Part shown: piece by piece, positions 47,201-62,200 of the stretch
Layout of the letters: the number at the start of each line of letters is the position of its first letter
Numbering within the stretch: position 1 is the stretch's first letter
Notes under the pieces: model-generated
What the model saw: the letters and a program-made list of their open reading frames with translations, nothing else
What the model was told of the DNA's origin: nothing
The model's database searches: none
Assembly: GCA_903929355.1 (NCBI GenBank)
Contig: CAIYUN010000081.1
Span: forward strand, 62,001-126,000
DNA length: 64,000 nt
From: an uncultured Opitutaceae bacterium
GTDB lineage: Bacteria > Verrucomicrobiota > Verrucomicrobiia > Opitutales > Opitutaceae
Reading direction: 5' to 3'
Position numbers and translations under genes: made by a program

Positions 47201-50200
47201 CCGTCTCTTCACCCTCGGCGCGGCGGGCGGCACGATTGACGCCTCGGGCACCAACGTCATCACTTTCACCGGCAACGGCACCATTGTGGCTGGCGGCACC
47301 GACGCCCTCGCCTACGCCGGTATCGGCAGCCGCATCCTGACGCTTGCGGGCACGTCCGGGTCGGTCGCCACCCCCAATGTCTTTACCCCGATCATCGCCA
47401 ACGGCACCGGCGGCGCGACTTCTTTGGTGAAGTCCGGTGCCGGCACTTGGAAACTGACCGGGTTGAACACCTACACGGGTGGAACCACGATATCCCAAGG
47501 CACTCTCCTGCTCGGGTCGGCGGCCGCCCTGCCCAGCGTCGGCGCCTTGACGGTGGTGAACAGCGGCACGGTTTTTGATGTGGTGGGGACCAGCGTGACG
47601 GCGGGTGGGCTGTCCGACGGCCTCTTGGCCGGCGGCGTCAGCTCCAGCCTCGTGACCAATTCCTCCGGCACGGCGGCGATCTTGACGCTAAATCCGACGG
47701 CGGTCACCACCTTCAGCGGTGTGATCGGCGGGAACCTGGGTGTGACGGTGGGTGGACCCTCGCTTCAGGCGCTGACCGGCACCAACACCTATACCGGAGG
47801 CACGACGGTCAACGGCGGCACCTTGCTGCTGTATGGCGACAGCGGTCTGGGGGCGTCGGCCGGGAGCCTGACTTTGAACGGCGGCGGGTTGAACACCGTG
47901 GCGAGTTTCGCCGTGACGACGGGCCGGGGTATCACCCTGGGGGCCGGCGGCGGCACGTTTAACACTGCCATCGGGACCACCTTGGGCTATGGCGGTGTGA
48001 TCACCGGCAGCGGCGGCCTGACCGTTTCGGGCTCCGGTACCCTCGTCTTGAGCGGGGCCAACAACTACAACGGCATCACGACGCTCACGGCCGGCACGTT
48101 GAATATCTCGGCCGCGAACAACCTGGGCAGCAACGTCAGTGCGGCTGCGCTGACTCTAAACGGGGGCACTCTCGCTGCGACAGGGGCCGTGAACCTCGGC
48201 TCCACCCTCGGGATCACTCTGGCCGCGGCCAGCGTCATCGACCTCAGTTCGGGGACCTCGCTGGCGTATGGCGGCGTGATCACGGGCACCTTCGGGTTGA
48301 CCAAGGCGGACAGCGGCATTCTCACCCTGTCCGGCAACAGCACCTTTACGGGTGGCACGACCGTCACCGGCGGCACGCTGGTGCTCCAGGGCGTGAACAA
48401 CGTGCTCGTGGGGACGGGCAACCTGGCCATGACCAACCTCAGCGTGGTCAACCTGACCACCATCAGTCAGGCACTGGCCAATCTCACCGGTGTTTCGACC
48501 AACACGATCACCGGTAGCGGGACGCTGACGCTCAATCCGTCGTCGACCAGCACCTATGCCGGAGCTCTGAACGGCACCCTCAAAGTGGTCAAGAACGGCG
48601 TTAATGCCGAGGATTTGACCGGAGTCAGCAATTATAGCGGCACGACCACCATCAACGGCGGCACCTTGGGCATCAACAACGACGTCGCGCTCGGGACGGC
48701 GCCGGGCACGGCCACGGCCGGTAGTCTCACCCTGAACGGCGGCGCCCTGGCCACCTTGGGCTCCTTCACGTTGAGCTCCAATCGTGGCATCGCGCTGTCC
48801 GCCGCTGGCACGATTGACGTGGCGGGCGGAACCACGGTGAGCTACGGCGGCATCATCGCGAGTTCCGGCTCTTTTGGTCTGACGAAAACGAACTCCGGCA
48901 CGTTGGTGCTGACAGGTCCGAACACCTATGCTGGCGGCACGACCATCAACGGCGGCACCCTGGCGGTTTCCGCCGACAACGGGCTGGGCGCATCCGCGGC
49001 CCTGACTTTGGGTGGCGGCACCCTGGCGCTCATCGGCAACACGCCCTTCACCACCGCCCGGCCGGTGGCGCTGACCGTCGGCACGACCAGCACGATCGAT
49101 GTGCCCATCGGCATGGGCCTGACCGAAACCGCCGCCATCTCCGGCGCGGGCTCCCTCACCAAGGCGGACACCGGCACGCTGACCCTCTCATCGACGGGCA
49201 ACACCTACACCGGTCTCACGACCGTGAGCGGCGGGACGCTGGTGCTCGGGGCGAACAACGCGCTGCCGTCCGGGGGCAACCTGACCTTGAGCGGAACGGG
49301 CGTCGTGGACTTGGGCGCTTTCAGCCAGACCCTGGGCAACCTGACCGGCACGAGCACGACCTCCCAGGTGACGGCGAGCGCCGGCCCGAGCACCCTGACA
49401 CTCAATCCGACTCAGAACAGCACCTATGCCGGCCTGCTGACCAGCAACTTGGCCTTGGTCAAGGTCGGCCTCTTCACCGAGACGCTGAGTGGCGCGAGCA
49501 CTTATTCAGGTGGGGCGACGATCAACGCCGGCACCCTGAGCATCACCGTTGACGCCGCGCTGGGCGCCATTCCGGCGACGCCGACGGCGGGCAACCTGAC
49601 CCTGAACGGCGGCATTCTGTCGGCTCCGACCAGCGTGACGCTGAACGTCAACCGCGGGCTCGCCCTGGGCGCTTCCGGCGGCACCTTGGACGTTGCCAGC
49701 ACGTTTAATCTCTCCGTCAACGGCGTCATCGCCAACGGCACGGTCACCCCTGGAAACCTGAACAAGACGAGCGGCGGCACGTTGACGCTCGGGGGCTTGA
49801 ACACCTACACGGGGATCACGACCATCACGGGCGGCACGCTGAGCACGGGTGCCGCCGGCAGCCTCGCCACCAGCGGGGCCGCGAGCGCGAGCAGCCTTGG
49901 CCAGTCCGGCAATGCGGCGGCCAATCTGGTGTTGAATGGCGGCGCATTGCAATATGCCAACACCGGTGCGGCGGAGAGCACCGACCGGTTGTTCACGCTC
50001 GGCACCGGCGGCGGCACCCTCGACGCCTCGGGGGCGGCTGCGGTCACCTTCCTGGGTAATGGCGTCGGCGCGGCCAATGCGCTCGCCTACATCGGCACCG
50101 GCACCCGCCTCCTGACGTTGTCCGGGGCCAACACCGGGGCCAACAGCTTTGCCCCCATCATCGCGGACGGCACCGGTGGTGCGACGTCGCTGGTCAAGTC

Positions 50201-53200
50201 CGGGGTGGGTGAGTGGGTGCTCACGGGTGCGAACACCTACACGGGCGGTACGACGGTGAGTGCTGGCACCTTGGCGCTGGGCGCAAGCAACACCCTGCCC
50301 GCCAACCGTGACCTGACGCTGACCGGCGCCGGGGTGCTCGATCTGGTCACCTTCTCCCCGGTCGTGGGCAACCTCACTGGCGCGGCCACCACGCAGGTGA
50401 CGGCGAGTGCGGGACCGAGCACGCTCACGATCAACCCCGGCACCACCAGCACTTTTGCCGGCACCTTGGCGGGCAACCTTAAATTGGTGGTGGCGGGCAC
50501 GTCCACCGAGCTCCTGACCGGTACGAACACCTATCTCGGCACGACGACGGTCAACAGCGGCACCCTCGGGATCAACAGTGACAGCGCGCTGGGCACGGCG
50601 CCGGCCACCACCTCGGCCAGCAGCCTCACGCTGAACGGCGGCATCCTGGCCGCCACAGCCAACCTGACCCTGAACCCCAACCGCGGCATCACCCTTGGCG
50701 CCAGTGGCGGCACGTTGGATGTCATCGCCAACACGGGCCTGACCTTCGGCGGCAACATCGTCGGCAGCGGCAACCTGACCAAGCAGGACGCCGGCACCCT
50801 CTCGCTTTCGGGGACCAACACCTACTCCGGCACGACGACGGTGACCGGCGGCACGCTGAGCGTGGCAGCCGACTCTGCCCTTGGCACTGCTCCCCTCACG
50901 GTCTCGGCCAGTAGTCTCACGCTCAACGGCGGCGCGCTCGCCGTGACGGGCGGCGGCTTCCAACTGACGACCAACCGCGGCCTCACCCTGGGGGCGGCCG
51001 GCGGCACCGTTGACGTGGCCAGCGGCGGAATTTTGGGCTACAACGGGGCGATCACCGGGTCGGGGTCCCTGACAAAGACGGACGGAGGCCAATTGACCCT
51101 CGCCGGCGCCAACACCGCGACCGGCGGCACGAACGTGAGCGCCGGCACACTGGCGCTGGGCGCGAGCAACGCCCTGAGCACCGGGCCCATGGCAGTAACC
51201 GCCAGCGGCGTGGTCGATCTGGTCACCTTTAACCAAACGGTGGGCAGCCTGACCGGGCCGGCCTCCGCCCAGGTGACGGCGAGCGGTGGTGGGAGCAGTG
51301 TACTGACGGTCAACCCGACGGGGACCAACACCTTTGCCGGCACCATCGGTGGCGCCCTGAACCTCACGATCGGCGGCCCCGGCACGGAAGTGCTGACCGG
51401 CGCAAACTCTTATACGGGTGCCACGACGGTGACCGGCGGCACGCTCAGCATCGCCAGCGACTCCGCGCTCAGCAGCGCGCCGTCCGGGGTCACCGCCAAC
51501 AACATTGTTTTGAATGGCGGCGCGCTGGCGACAACCACGTCCCTGAGCCTGAACTCATTCCGCGGCATCACCCTGGGTGCGAGCGGCGGCACTCTGGATG
51601 TCGCGAACGGCACCACCCTGACTTACGCCGGGATCATCGCCGGTGCCAAGCTGATCAAGACGGACGGCGGCACCTTGGTCGTGGGGGCGAACAGCTACAA
51701 CGGGTCGACGACGGTGAACGGCGGCACGCTCAGCATCGCGGCGACCAGCGGGCTGGGCACGGCGCCCAGTCTCACGCTGAATGGCGGCACCCTGGCCACG
51801 ACGGGCAGCGTGACGCTCACGGCCTCCAATGGCGTCATCTTGAACTCGGGGAACGGCACCTTTGACGTTGCCCCTGGTTTTGTCCTCGCCATTGGCGGGG
51901 TCATTTCCGGCAGCGGGGCCCTGATCAAGAACGACGCCGGCCAGATGAATCTGTCGGGGGTGAACACCTTTGCGGGCTCGACGACGGTGAACGGCGGCAC
52001 GCTGGCGGTCGCGACCGCCGGCAACCTTGGGGCCAGCGCGCTCATCCTGAACGGCGGCGCCCTGTTGACTTCCGGCAATATCACCCTGGCCAGCACCGGC
52101 ATTACGCTTGGCACCGGCAACGGCATCATCGATGTCGGCGCCGGCACGGGCCTGACCTATAGCGGGGTGATTGGCGGCAGCGGGAGTCTCACGAAGGTGG
52201 ACACCGGCACGCTCACGCTTTCCGGGTTGAACACGTTCACCGGCACCACCGTCATCAGCCAGGGCGCGTTGGTGCTCGGCAACGGTTCGTCTCTGGCGAA
52301 CAGCATTCTCAACTACAACGGCGGCGGCACGCTGGTCTTCAACACCGGGCTGACGTCGGCGACGCTCGGCGGGCTGATGGGCAGTCAAAATCTGACGCTG
52401 GCCGCCACCGGCGGCGCCAGCCTCACCCTTTCGGTCAGCAACACCGTCAACGGCACCTACACGGGCGTCCTGGGCAACGGCACGAGCGGTGCCGCCGCCT
52501 TGGTCAAAACCAACACCGGCAAACTGACGCTGACGGGCGCCGACACCTTCACCGGTGGGACCACGGTCAACGGGGGCATTCTGAACGTGCAGAACAACAC
52601 CGCCCTCGGCACCGCCGCCGGCAGCACGACGGTCGCGAGCGGTGCGACCCTCCAAGTGCAGGGCGGCATCACGCCGACCACCGCCGGGCTTAACCTCAGT
52701 GGGGCCGGCGCAGCGGGCACCAGTGGCGCGCTGGAGAGCGCGGGTGGCAGCAACACCTACAGCAACCCCATCACTCTCGCTGCGGCGAGCACGATCGGGT
52801 CCGACCTTGGATCGACCCTGACCCTCAACAGCGCCACCGGCATCGCGGGCACCGGCTTTGCCCTGACCCTGGCCGGGGACGGACGGGGTGTCATCAGCAG
52901 CGTCATCAACACCTCCACCGCCGGCACGGTCACAATGATCGGCGGGGGCACGTGGACCCTGTCGGGCGTGAATACCTACACCGGCGGCACGACGATCACG
53001 GCCGGCACGTTGAGCATCAACCAGGATCTGAACCTCGGCACAACGGCCGGTGGGTTGACCATGGGCCCCGGCACTTTGGCCATCATCGGTAGCGCGCCGT
53101 TCAGCTCCGCGCGCACTTTGGCGCTGAATGTCAACACGACCAGCGTGATTGACGTGGCCGGCACGACCGGCCTGACCATGTCCGGTGCGATCAGCGGGGT

Positions 53201-56200
53201 CCCGAGCACCAACCTGACGAAGCAGGACTTGGGCACCCTGACGCTTTCGGGCACGACGAGCACCTTTTACGGTACGACCGTGATCGGCGCCGGCACGCTG
53301 GCCCTGTCCAACGCCACGGCGCTCGGCCTGCAGAACAGCACGCTGAACTACAACAACCAAGGCGGCGTGCTGAGCTTTGGCACCGGGGTGACCGCGGCGA
53401 GTTTGGGCGGGCTGACCGGTAATCAGACCTTGGTGCTGACGAGCTCCCCGACCCAGGGCGTGGCGCTGTCGGTCGGCAACAACGAGACCCTGACCTTCTC
53501 GACCGCCGCCCAGACGAACAACAATCAAAGCACGGTCACCATTTCCGCCGCGAACGCGGCCAATCTGATCGTCGGCATGACGGTGACGGGCAACAACATC
53601 GCCGGCGGCACCACCATCGCGGCGATCAACTACGGCACGGGGGCGATCACCCTGAATCAAATCGATTCGAACACGGTCAGCAGCGGCACCACCCTGACCT
53701 TTACGAGCGGCAACAGCACCTTCGCCGGCATCCTGAGCGACGGCGGACTAACTGCGGCCGGTTCGTTGAACAAGGTGGGCACCGCCACCTTGGTGCTGAC
53801 GGGCGCCAACACCTACACCGGCGGCACGACGGTCAGCGCCGGCTCGCTGAGCATCGCGGCAGACGGCGCGCTGGGCACGGCGCCGGTCTCGGCGGCGAAT
53901 AACATCAACTTTAATGGCGGCATCCTCGCGGTCACCGGCGGCGGTTTCACCTTGAACAGCACCCGCGGCATCACCCTGTCCGCGAGCCAAAATAGCTTCC
54001 TTGACCTCGCCAGCGGCAGCACCGTGTCCTACGGCGGCATTATCACCGGCAGCGGCAACCTGACCAAGCAGAACAGCGGAACATTGGTGCTGACGGGTGC
54101 AAGCAACACCACCGGCAGCATCACGGTCAGCGGCGGCATTCTTAGGCTTCAAAATGCCTCGGCCCTCGGCTCCGCAGCCACCATCAGCGTTTCCTCCGGC
54201 GCGGCGGTCCAGTTGCTGGGTGGCCTCTCGTATGCCTCTATGCCCTTGACCCTCACCGGCAACGGGGTCTCGTCCAACGGGGCGCTGGAGAACTTCAGCG
54301 GCAGCAATATCTACACCGGCCCGATCACATTGACGGGGAGTGCCGCAATCGGGGTGGACAGTGGCACCGTCTTGACGGTGAGCGGCGCCATCAGCGGCGC
54401 CAATGCGCTGACCAAGACGGGCAGCGGCACGCTCGTGCTGACGAGCGGGACCAGCGCCTACACGGGTGGAACGCTGATCACGAGCGGCAGTTTGAACGTG
54501 GCCTCCGACGCCAACTTGGGCGGGGCCGCCGGGGGCGTGACCTTGAACGGTGGCACCTTGGCCACCACGGCGAATATCACCACGGCGCGCGCGGTCTCCG
54601 TCTTTGGCGGCACCAACAGTGTCATTGACGTGGCACCTGCCACCAACCTCACGGCCAGCGGGATCTTCACCGGTGGCGGCGCACTGACCAAGACCGACAC
54701 CGGTACTCTCACCCTCTCCGGGGCCTTGAACACCTACAGTGGTGCGGTGGTGATCAGTGGCGGCACGTTGGCGCTGGCCAACAGTCTGGCGTTGCAGGAC
54801 GCGATTGTGAATTACAACGGCCAGGGCGGCAACCTGATTGTTGGCTCCGGGGTGACGGCCGTCACCCTGGGTGGCCTGACCGGTACCCAATCGGTGGCCT
54901 TGGTGAATGCCGGCGGTCAGGGCGTGGCGCTGTCGGTGGGCAACACCAACACCTTCACCATCAATACCAGCGCTCAGACGAACAACAACCAGAACACGCT
55001 GACCGTGGCCAGCACGGCGAACCTGGCGGTCGGCATGACGGTGACCGGCAACAACATCGCCAGTGGCACGACGATTGCGAGCATCGTGAACAGCACCGGT
55101 TTCACGCTGAGTCAGAACGATTCGAACACGGTGAGCAACAACATCACCCTGACCTTTGCCACGACCGGCAGCAGCACGTTGGCCAATTTCCTAAGTGACG
55201 GCGGCTCGGCGGTGCAAGGCTCACTGATCAAGGTCGGCACCGGCACGATCACGCTCTCCGGCGTGAACACCTACACCGGCAGCACCACCATCAACGCGGG
55301 CACCTTGTCCATCGGCGCCGAGAACAATCTTGGCAATGTCCCCAGCACGATCGTGGCGGCCAGCCTCGGGTTGAACGGCGGAGCGCTGGCGGTAACGGGC
55401 ACCGGCTTCACCTTGAGCAGCACCCGGGGCATCACCCTGGGTGCGAGTAACGGCATTATTGATGTGGGCAGCGGCGCGACGTTGAGTTATGCCGGGGTCA
55501 TCGCCGGTGTCGGCGCGCTGAACAAAACCGACACGGGCACGTTCGCCCCGACGGGCATCAACACCTACACCGGAATCACCACGATCACCGCCGGCACCCT
55601 CAGCATCCCGGCGGACAACGCCCTCGGCACGGCGCCCGGCTCGGTTGTGGCGACCGGCCTCACCCTGAACGCGGGCACGCTGGCCACCACGGCCAACTTC
55701 ACCCTCAATGCCAACCGCGGCATCACGCTTACGTCGGCCTCGAACTCGGGTGCCACGCTTGATGTGGCGGGCGGCACCAGTCTGACCTACAGCGGAATCA
55801 TCGCCGGCAGCGGCAACCTGATCAAGGCGGACTCTGGTACGCTTCTCCTGGGCGGGGTCAACACCTTCACGGGCACCCTGACCCTTTCGGGCGGCACCGT
55901 GACGTTCCTCAACAGCACGCCCGCGCTGGGTGGCCTGGGTGGCACCCAAGGCCTCGCGCTGACGACGTTCAATGGCACCTCGGTGGTGCTAAGCGTGGGC
56001 ACCGGCAACCAAAACAGCGCGTACGCCGGAGTCCTGAGCGACGGCACCACGCCGGGTGGCTCGCTGATCAAAACCAACACTGGCACGTTCTCGCTTTCGG
56101 GCGTCAACACCTACACGGGCACCACCACAATTTCCGGCGGCACTTTGAGCATCAACAGTGACAGCTCCCTGGGCACCGCACCCTTCACGGTCTCGGCCAG

Positions 56201-59200
56201 CAGCCTCACGATCAATGGCGGCGTTCTGGGCACCACGGCCAACCTCACGCTGAACAGCAACCGGGGGATTACCCTGGGTGCGAGCAACGGTACCATTGAT
56301 GTGGCCACCGGCACGACCCTGACCTATGGCGGCATCATTACCGGCACTGCGCTGACGAAGGCGGATTCCGGCACACTTTCGCTGTCTGGAGCCAACACCT
56401 ACACCGGTGCCACCAGTCTCAACAGTGGCACCTTGGTGGTGAGCCAGAACAACAATCTGGGCAGCGCGGCCAATATCAACCTGGCCGGTCTGGCGGGCGG
56501 GACTTTGGTCAAGGTGGGCACAGGCACGATCACGCTCGGAGGCGCGGACACCTTCGCCGGCACGACCATCGTCAACGGCGGCACATTGGTGGTGGGCACC
56601 GCCCTGGCGTTGCAAAACAGCACACTGAACTACAACGGCCAAGGTGGCGCGCTGGTCTTCGGCAACGGAGTCACGGCGGCAACCTTGGGCGGGTTGACCG
56701 GCACCCAGGGCCTGTCGCTGGTCAACGCCGGGGGTCAAGGGGTGGCGCTGACCGTGGGCAACACCACGGCCAACGTCATCAACACCACCGCCCAATCCAA
56801 CAACAACACCGCCACCGTGACGGTGTCCACCTTGAGCAGCTACGGTCTGGCGGTCGGCATGACGGTGACCGGCAACAACATCGCCGCCGGCACGATCATC
56901 ACCGCCATCAACAACAGCACCGGGGCCATCACGCTGAACCAAAACGACTCGAACACCGTCAGCAGCGGCATCGCTCTGACCTTTTATACCGGCAACAGCA
57001 GTTACGCCGGCATTCTGAGCGATGGCGGGGTTTCCGCCGCCGGCTCGCTGAACAAAGTGAGCACCACCACCTCCCTTACGCTGACTGGGGCCAACACCTA
57101 CACGGGCGGCACGACCGTCACCGCCGGCTCACTGAGCATCGCGGCTGACAGCGCGCTGGGCACCGCGCCGGCCTCGGCTGCGACTAATCTCACCCTGAAT
57201 GGCGGCATCCTGGCGGTCACGGGCAGCGGTTTCACCTTAAACAGCAACCGGGGCATCCTCCTGAACCCGGTGGCAGGCAGCATTCTTGACCTCGCCAGCG
57301 GCACCACGGTGACCTTCGGCGGCATCATCTCCGGCACCGGCAATCTGATCCTGCAGGACAAAGGAACGCTGGTACTGACGGGTGCCAGCAATACGACTGG
57401 CAGCATCACCGTCAGCAGCCCCAGCATTCTTCGACTCCAAAATGCCTCGGCCCTCGGCTCCGTGACCACGATCAGTGTCTCCTCCGGCGGGGCCGTTCAG
57501 TTGCAGGGCGGCCTCTCGTTTGTCTCGATGCCCTTGACCATCACCGGCACCGGGGTCTCATCCAACGGTGCGTTGGAGAACTTCAGCGGCAACAACATCT
57601 TCTCCGGTCCGATCACCCTGACCGGGAGCGCCGCGATCGGGGCGGACAGCGGCACGGTGTTGACGGTCAGCGGGGTCATCGGTGGCGCCAACCTGCTGAC
57701 CAAGACAGGAAGCGGGACCCTCGTGCTTACGAATGCGGCCAACACCTACACGGGTGGAACGGCGGTCACGACCGGCACGCTGAGCGTTGGCGCAGATGCG
57801 AACCTGGGAACGGGCGGGGTGACCACTCTCAACGGCGGCACGCTGGCCACCACGGCCAACATCTCCACGGCGCGCGCCATCTCAATCTTCGGCGGCACCG
57901 GCAGCACACTTGACGTGGCACCCGCCACCGGCCTGACCGCCACCGGGATCGTCACCGGCGGCGGCGCGCTGAACAAGGTGGACACCGGTACCCTCACGCT
58001 CTCGAATGCCACCAACAGCTATTCCGGCGTGGTGGCGATCAGCGGCGGCACTTTGGTGCTGACCAGCGGTACGGCATTGCAGGACGCCATCGTAAACTAC
58101 AACGGCCAGGGCGGTACCTTGGTCCTGGGCACCGGGGTGACTGCGGCTACGCTGGGCGGCCTGACCGGAACCCAATCTGTTGCCTTGGTGAATGCCGGCG
58201 GCCAGGGCGTGGCGCTGACGGTGGGCAACACCAACACCTTCACCATTAATACCAGCGCTCAGACTAACAACAACCAGAGCACGCTGACCGTGGCCAGCAC
58301 GGCCAACTTGGCGGTCGGCATGACAGTGACGGGCAACAACATCGCCAATGGCACAACCATTGCGAGCATCGTGAACAGCACCGGTTTCACGCTTAGCCAG
58401 AACGATTCGAACACGGTGAGCAACAACATCACCCTGACCTTTGCCACGACCGGCAGCAGCACGTTGGCCAACTTCCTGAGCGACGGCGGCACCGGGCCGA
58501 CGACGGGCTCGCTGATCAAGGCCGGCGGCGGCACCATCACCCTCTCGGGTGTGAACAGCTACCTGGGCACCACCACCATCAACGGCGGTACGCTGAGCAT
58601 CCTGTCAGACAGCAGCCTCGGCACCGCGCCCACCACGACGCTCGCCACGAGCCTGACGCTGAACGGCGGCAATCTCGCCGCCCGCAGCACCTTCACCTTG
58701 AACAGCGACCGTGGCATCACCCTCGGGGCCAATGCCGCGATCGATGTGGCGGGCAAGCAGACCGTGACCTATGGTGGTGTCATCACCGGTGCCTCCGGCT
58801 TGGCCAAGACCAACACCGGCAGCCTCGTGCTGACGGGGGTCAACACCTACACCGGTGTGACCACGGTGAGCGGTGGCACCCTGAGCATCCTCGCCGACAA
58901 CGGTTTGGGCACCGCGCCCGCCACGGTCGTTCCGACCGGCATCACGCTCGCCGGCGGCACACTGGCCACGGGGGCCAGCTTCAACCTGGGCAGTGTCCGC
59001 GGCATTACCCTTGGCACGGGCGGCGGCATCCTGGATGTGGCCCCGGGGACGGTACTGAACTACGGCGGCATCATCGCCGCCAGCACAACCTCGGCCGCCC
59101 TGACCAAGGCCGACGGTGGCACCCTCGTCCTCTCGGGCGTCAGCACCTACACCGGCGGCACCGCCGTCACGGGCGGCACGCTGGCGTTGACCGGAAACAA

Positions 59201-62200
59201 CGAGCTCGTTGCCACCGGCAGCGTGACCTTGAGCAACACGGGTGCCCTGAATCTCGGCAGTAACAACCAGACGGTGGGCAATCTCGTCGGCTCGTCCGCC
59301 ACGGTGGTGGTCGGCACCAGCGACACCCTGACCATCAGCAACACCGCGGCCAGCAACTTCGCCGGCTCAATCGGCGGCAGCGGCCTGAATCTGGTGGTGG
59401 CAGGCAGTGGCGGCGTCGAGACGCTCGCTGGCACCAACACCTATACAGGCACGACGACGCTCAATAGCGGCACCCTCGGGATCACCCTGCTGGCCATTGA
59501 AGGTGCGGGCGGCGGCACGCCGAGCGGCCTGGGCACTGCGGGCAACGCGCCCGGCAACCTCGTCCTCAACGGCGGCGCGCTGCAATATGCCGGTTCGACG
59601 GTCGCGAGCACCGACAAGCTGTTCACGCTGACCAGCCTGGGCGGCACCCTTGACGCCTCGGGCAGCGGCACCAATACCGTGACGTTCCTTGGCAACGGCG
59701 TCGGGGCCGCGAACGTTATCGCCTTGGCCGGCGCCGGTCCCCGCGTCCTCACGCTGGCCGGATCCAACACGGGATTGAACACCTTGAACCCGATCATCGC
59801 GGACTTCGGCGTCGGCAGTCCGACCACTCTGCTCAAGAGCGGGGTCGGCCAGTGGGTGCTGGCTGGGGCCAACACCTACACCGGGGTCACGACCATCAGC
59901 GGTGGCATTTTGAGCATCACGGCGAACAACGGGCTGGGCGCGGTCCCCGCCACGGTCTCGGTCAGCAGTCTCGTGCTGGCGGGCGGCACGCTCGGTTCGT
60001 CCGCCAGCTTCACCCTTTCACCCAACCGCGGGATCGCGCTGGGCACGGGTGGTGGCGGGATCAACGTGACGGCCGGCAACACGCTCACGTATGCGGGCGT
60101 CATTGCCGGCAGCACGGCGCTGACCAAGTCCGACTCCGGCGTCCTCGTGCTGGCCGGGGCCAACACCTACACGGGTGGAACTTCGGTGGGCGCGGGCACT
60201 TTGGCGCTCGGGGCCTCCAACACCCTGCCGACCACGGGCAGCGTGACCTTGAGCAACGCCGGCAACCTTGACCTCGCCGGCTTCAATCAGACCGTGGGCA
60301 ATCTCAACGGCGCGGCGACCAACCTCGTGACGTCGGGCGCCGGGGCGGCCACGCTGACGCTCAACCCTGCGGCTGCGAGCACCTATCTCGGCGTCATCGG
60401 CGGCAACCTGAGTGTCGTCAAGACCGGATCCCTGGCCCAGTCGCTGGGCGGAGCCGACACCTACACGGGTGTGACCACCATCCTCGCGGGTACGTTGAGC
60501 ACCGGTGCGACCGGGGCGCTGGACCTGGCCGGGGCGGCCGTGACCACCACGGTCGCGACCAACGCCACCACCGGGATCACGGTGGCGAGCAACACCGGGC
60601 TGGCCGTGGGCCAGTTGGTGACCGGGGCGGGGATCCCCGCCGGCACGACGATCACGGGGATCAACGGCACCACGGTGACGCTCAGCCTCGCGACCACGAC
60701 AACCTCCACGGGGGTCAGCGTGCAATTCGGCGGGGGCAGCCTCGGTATCGCCTCCAACGCGGCCTCCAGTCTGATCCTGAACGGCGGCGCGCTGCAAAAC
60801 GCCAGCACGGTGGCGGCGGCCAGCACGACGGATCGTCTGTTCACCCTCGGTTCGTCCGGCATCCTCGACGCCTCCGGCACGAGCAGCATCAGCTTCACGA
60901 ACACTGGCAGCATCGTCGCGCTGAACACCTCCGCGCGCACGCTCTCGCTGTCGGGCACCAACACCGGAGTGAACACGTTCAACCCGATCCTCGCCGACAG
61001 CACCGGTCTGACTTCGGTCACCAAGGCCGGGACCGGACAATGGGCGTTGACGGGCCTGAACACCTACACGGGTATCACCACCATCACCGGCGGCGGCACG
61101 CTGAGCACCGGCGCCACGGGGATCCTGGCCAACGTCGGGATCGCCAGCGCCTTCGGTGCGGCGGCCAACGGGGCCGGGGATTTGGTGCTGGACGCCAGCG
61201 CACTGCGCTACGCCAACACCGGCACGTCGGAAACGACCAACCGGCTTTTCAGTATCACGCAATTGGGCGGCACGCTCGACGCCTCGGGCTTCGGCAGCAT
61301 CAGCTTCACCTCGGCCGGCTCGGTGGGCTACATTGGCAATGGCGCGCGCGTCTTCACCCTCTCCGGCTCCAACTCGCTGGTGAACACGTTCAACCCCGTC
61401 ATCGGCGACGCCCCCGGCGGGACCGGCGTGGTCTCGCTGACCAAGGGCGGCACCGGGCTGTGGGCTCTGACCGGTCTCAACACCTACACGGGCGTCACCA
61501 CGGTCTCCGGTGGCACGCTCAGCACGGTCCTGCTGGCCAACGGCAGTCTGCCGAGCGTCCTGGGCCAGTCCAGCAATCTGGCGGCCAACTTGGTGCTGAA
61601 CGGCGGCACCCTGCAGTATGCCGGCACGGGCGCGGCGGCCAGCACGGACCGGTTGTTCTCCCTCGGCACCAACAGCAGCACCTTGGATGCCTCGGGCACG
61701 AACGCGGTCAGCTTCACGAACACCAATTCGATGGGCTTCACGGGCAGCGGCACGCGCACCCTCACGCTGACCGGCACGAACAGTGCGAACAACCTGCTCG
61801 CCACCCTCCTCAGCGACGGCACCGGCGGCGCGACCACCCTGCAGAAAACCGGCCTGGGCCAGTGGGTGGTCTCCGGTGCGAACACGTTTACGGGCGGCGC
61901 CACTTTGAGCGCCGGCATCCTCGCGGCGGGCGCTGGCAGCACGATTCTGGGCACCGGCACGGTGACCTTGTCCGGTGGCACCTTTGACATTGCGGGCTAT
62001 AACGTGACCATCGGCGGCCTCGCCGCCGCCGCGGCGACCTCGGGACTTGTGACCGACTCCGCCGGGCCGGCGACTTTGACGATCAACAACGGCAGCCAGC
62101 AGTATGCCGCCTTGATCAGCGGCCCGATCACCTTGATCAAGAGCGGGACGGGCACCCTGACGATTTCAGGCAACAACACCTACACGGGCGGCACCATCCT

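Noticed and set aside
44322-47498. Long minus-strand ORF (1,058 codons) and many others opposite the PATR gene
   Set aside because: They are antisense shadows of a GC-rich repetitive gene; composition is repetitive Ala/Gly/Arg or Val/Pro, with no domains or starts of their own.
53260-59100. Diversity-generating retroelement template/variable repeat pair
   Set aside because: Differences between copies are not limited to adenines, and no reverse transcriptase gene is present in the window.
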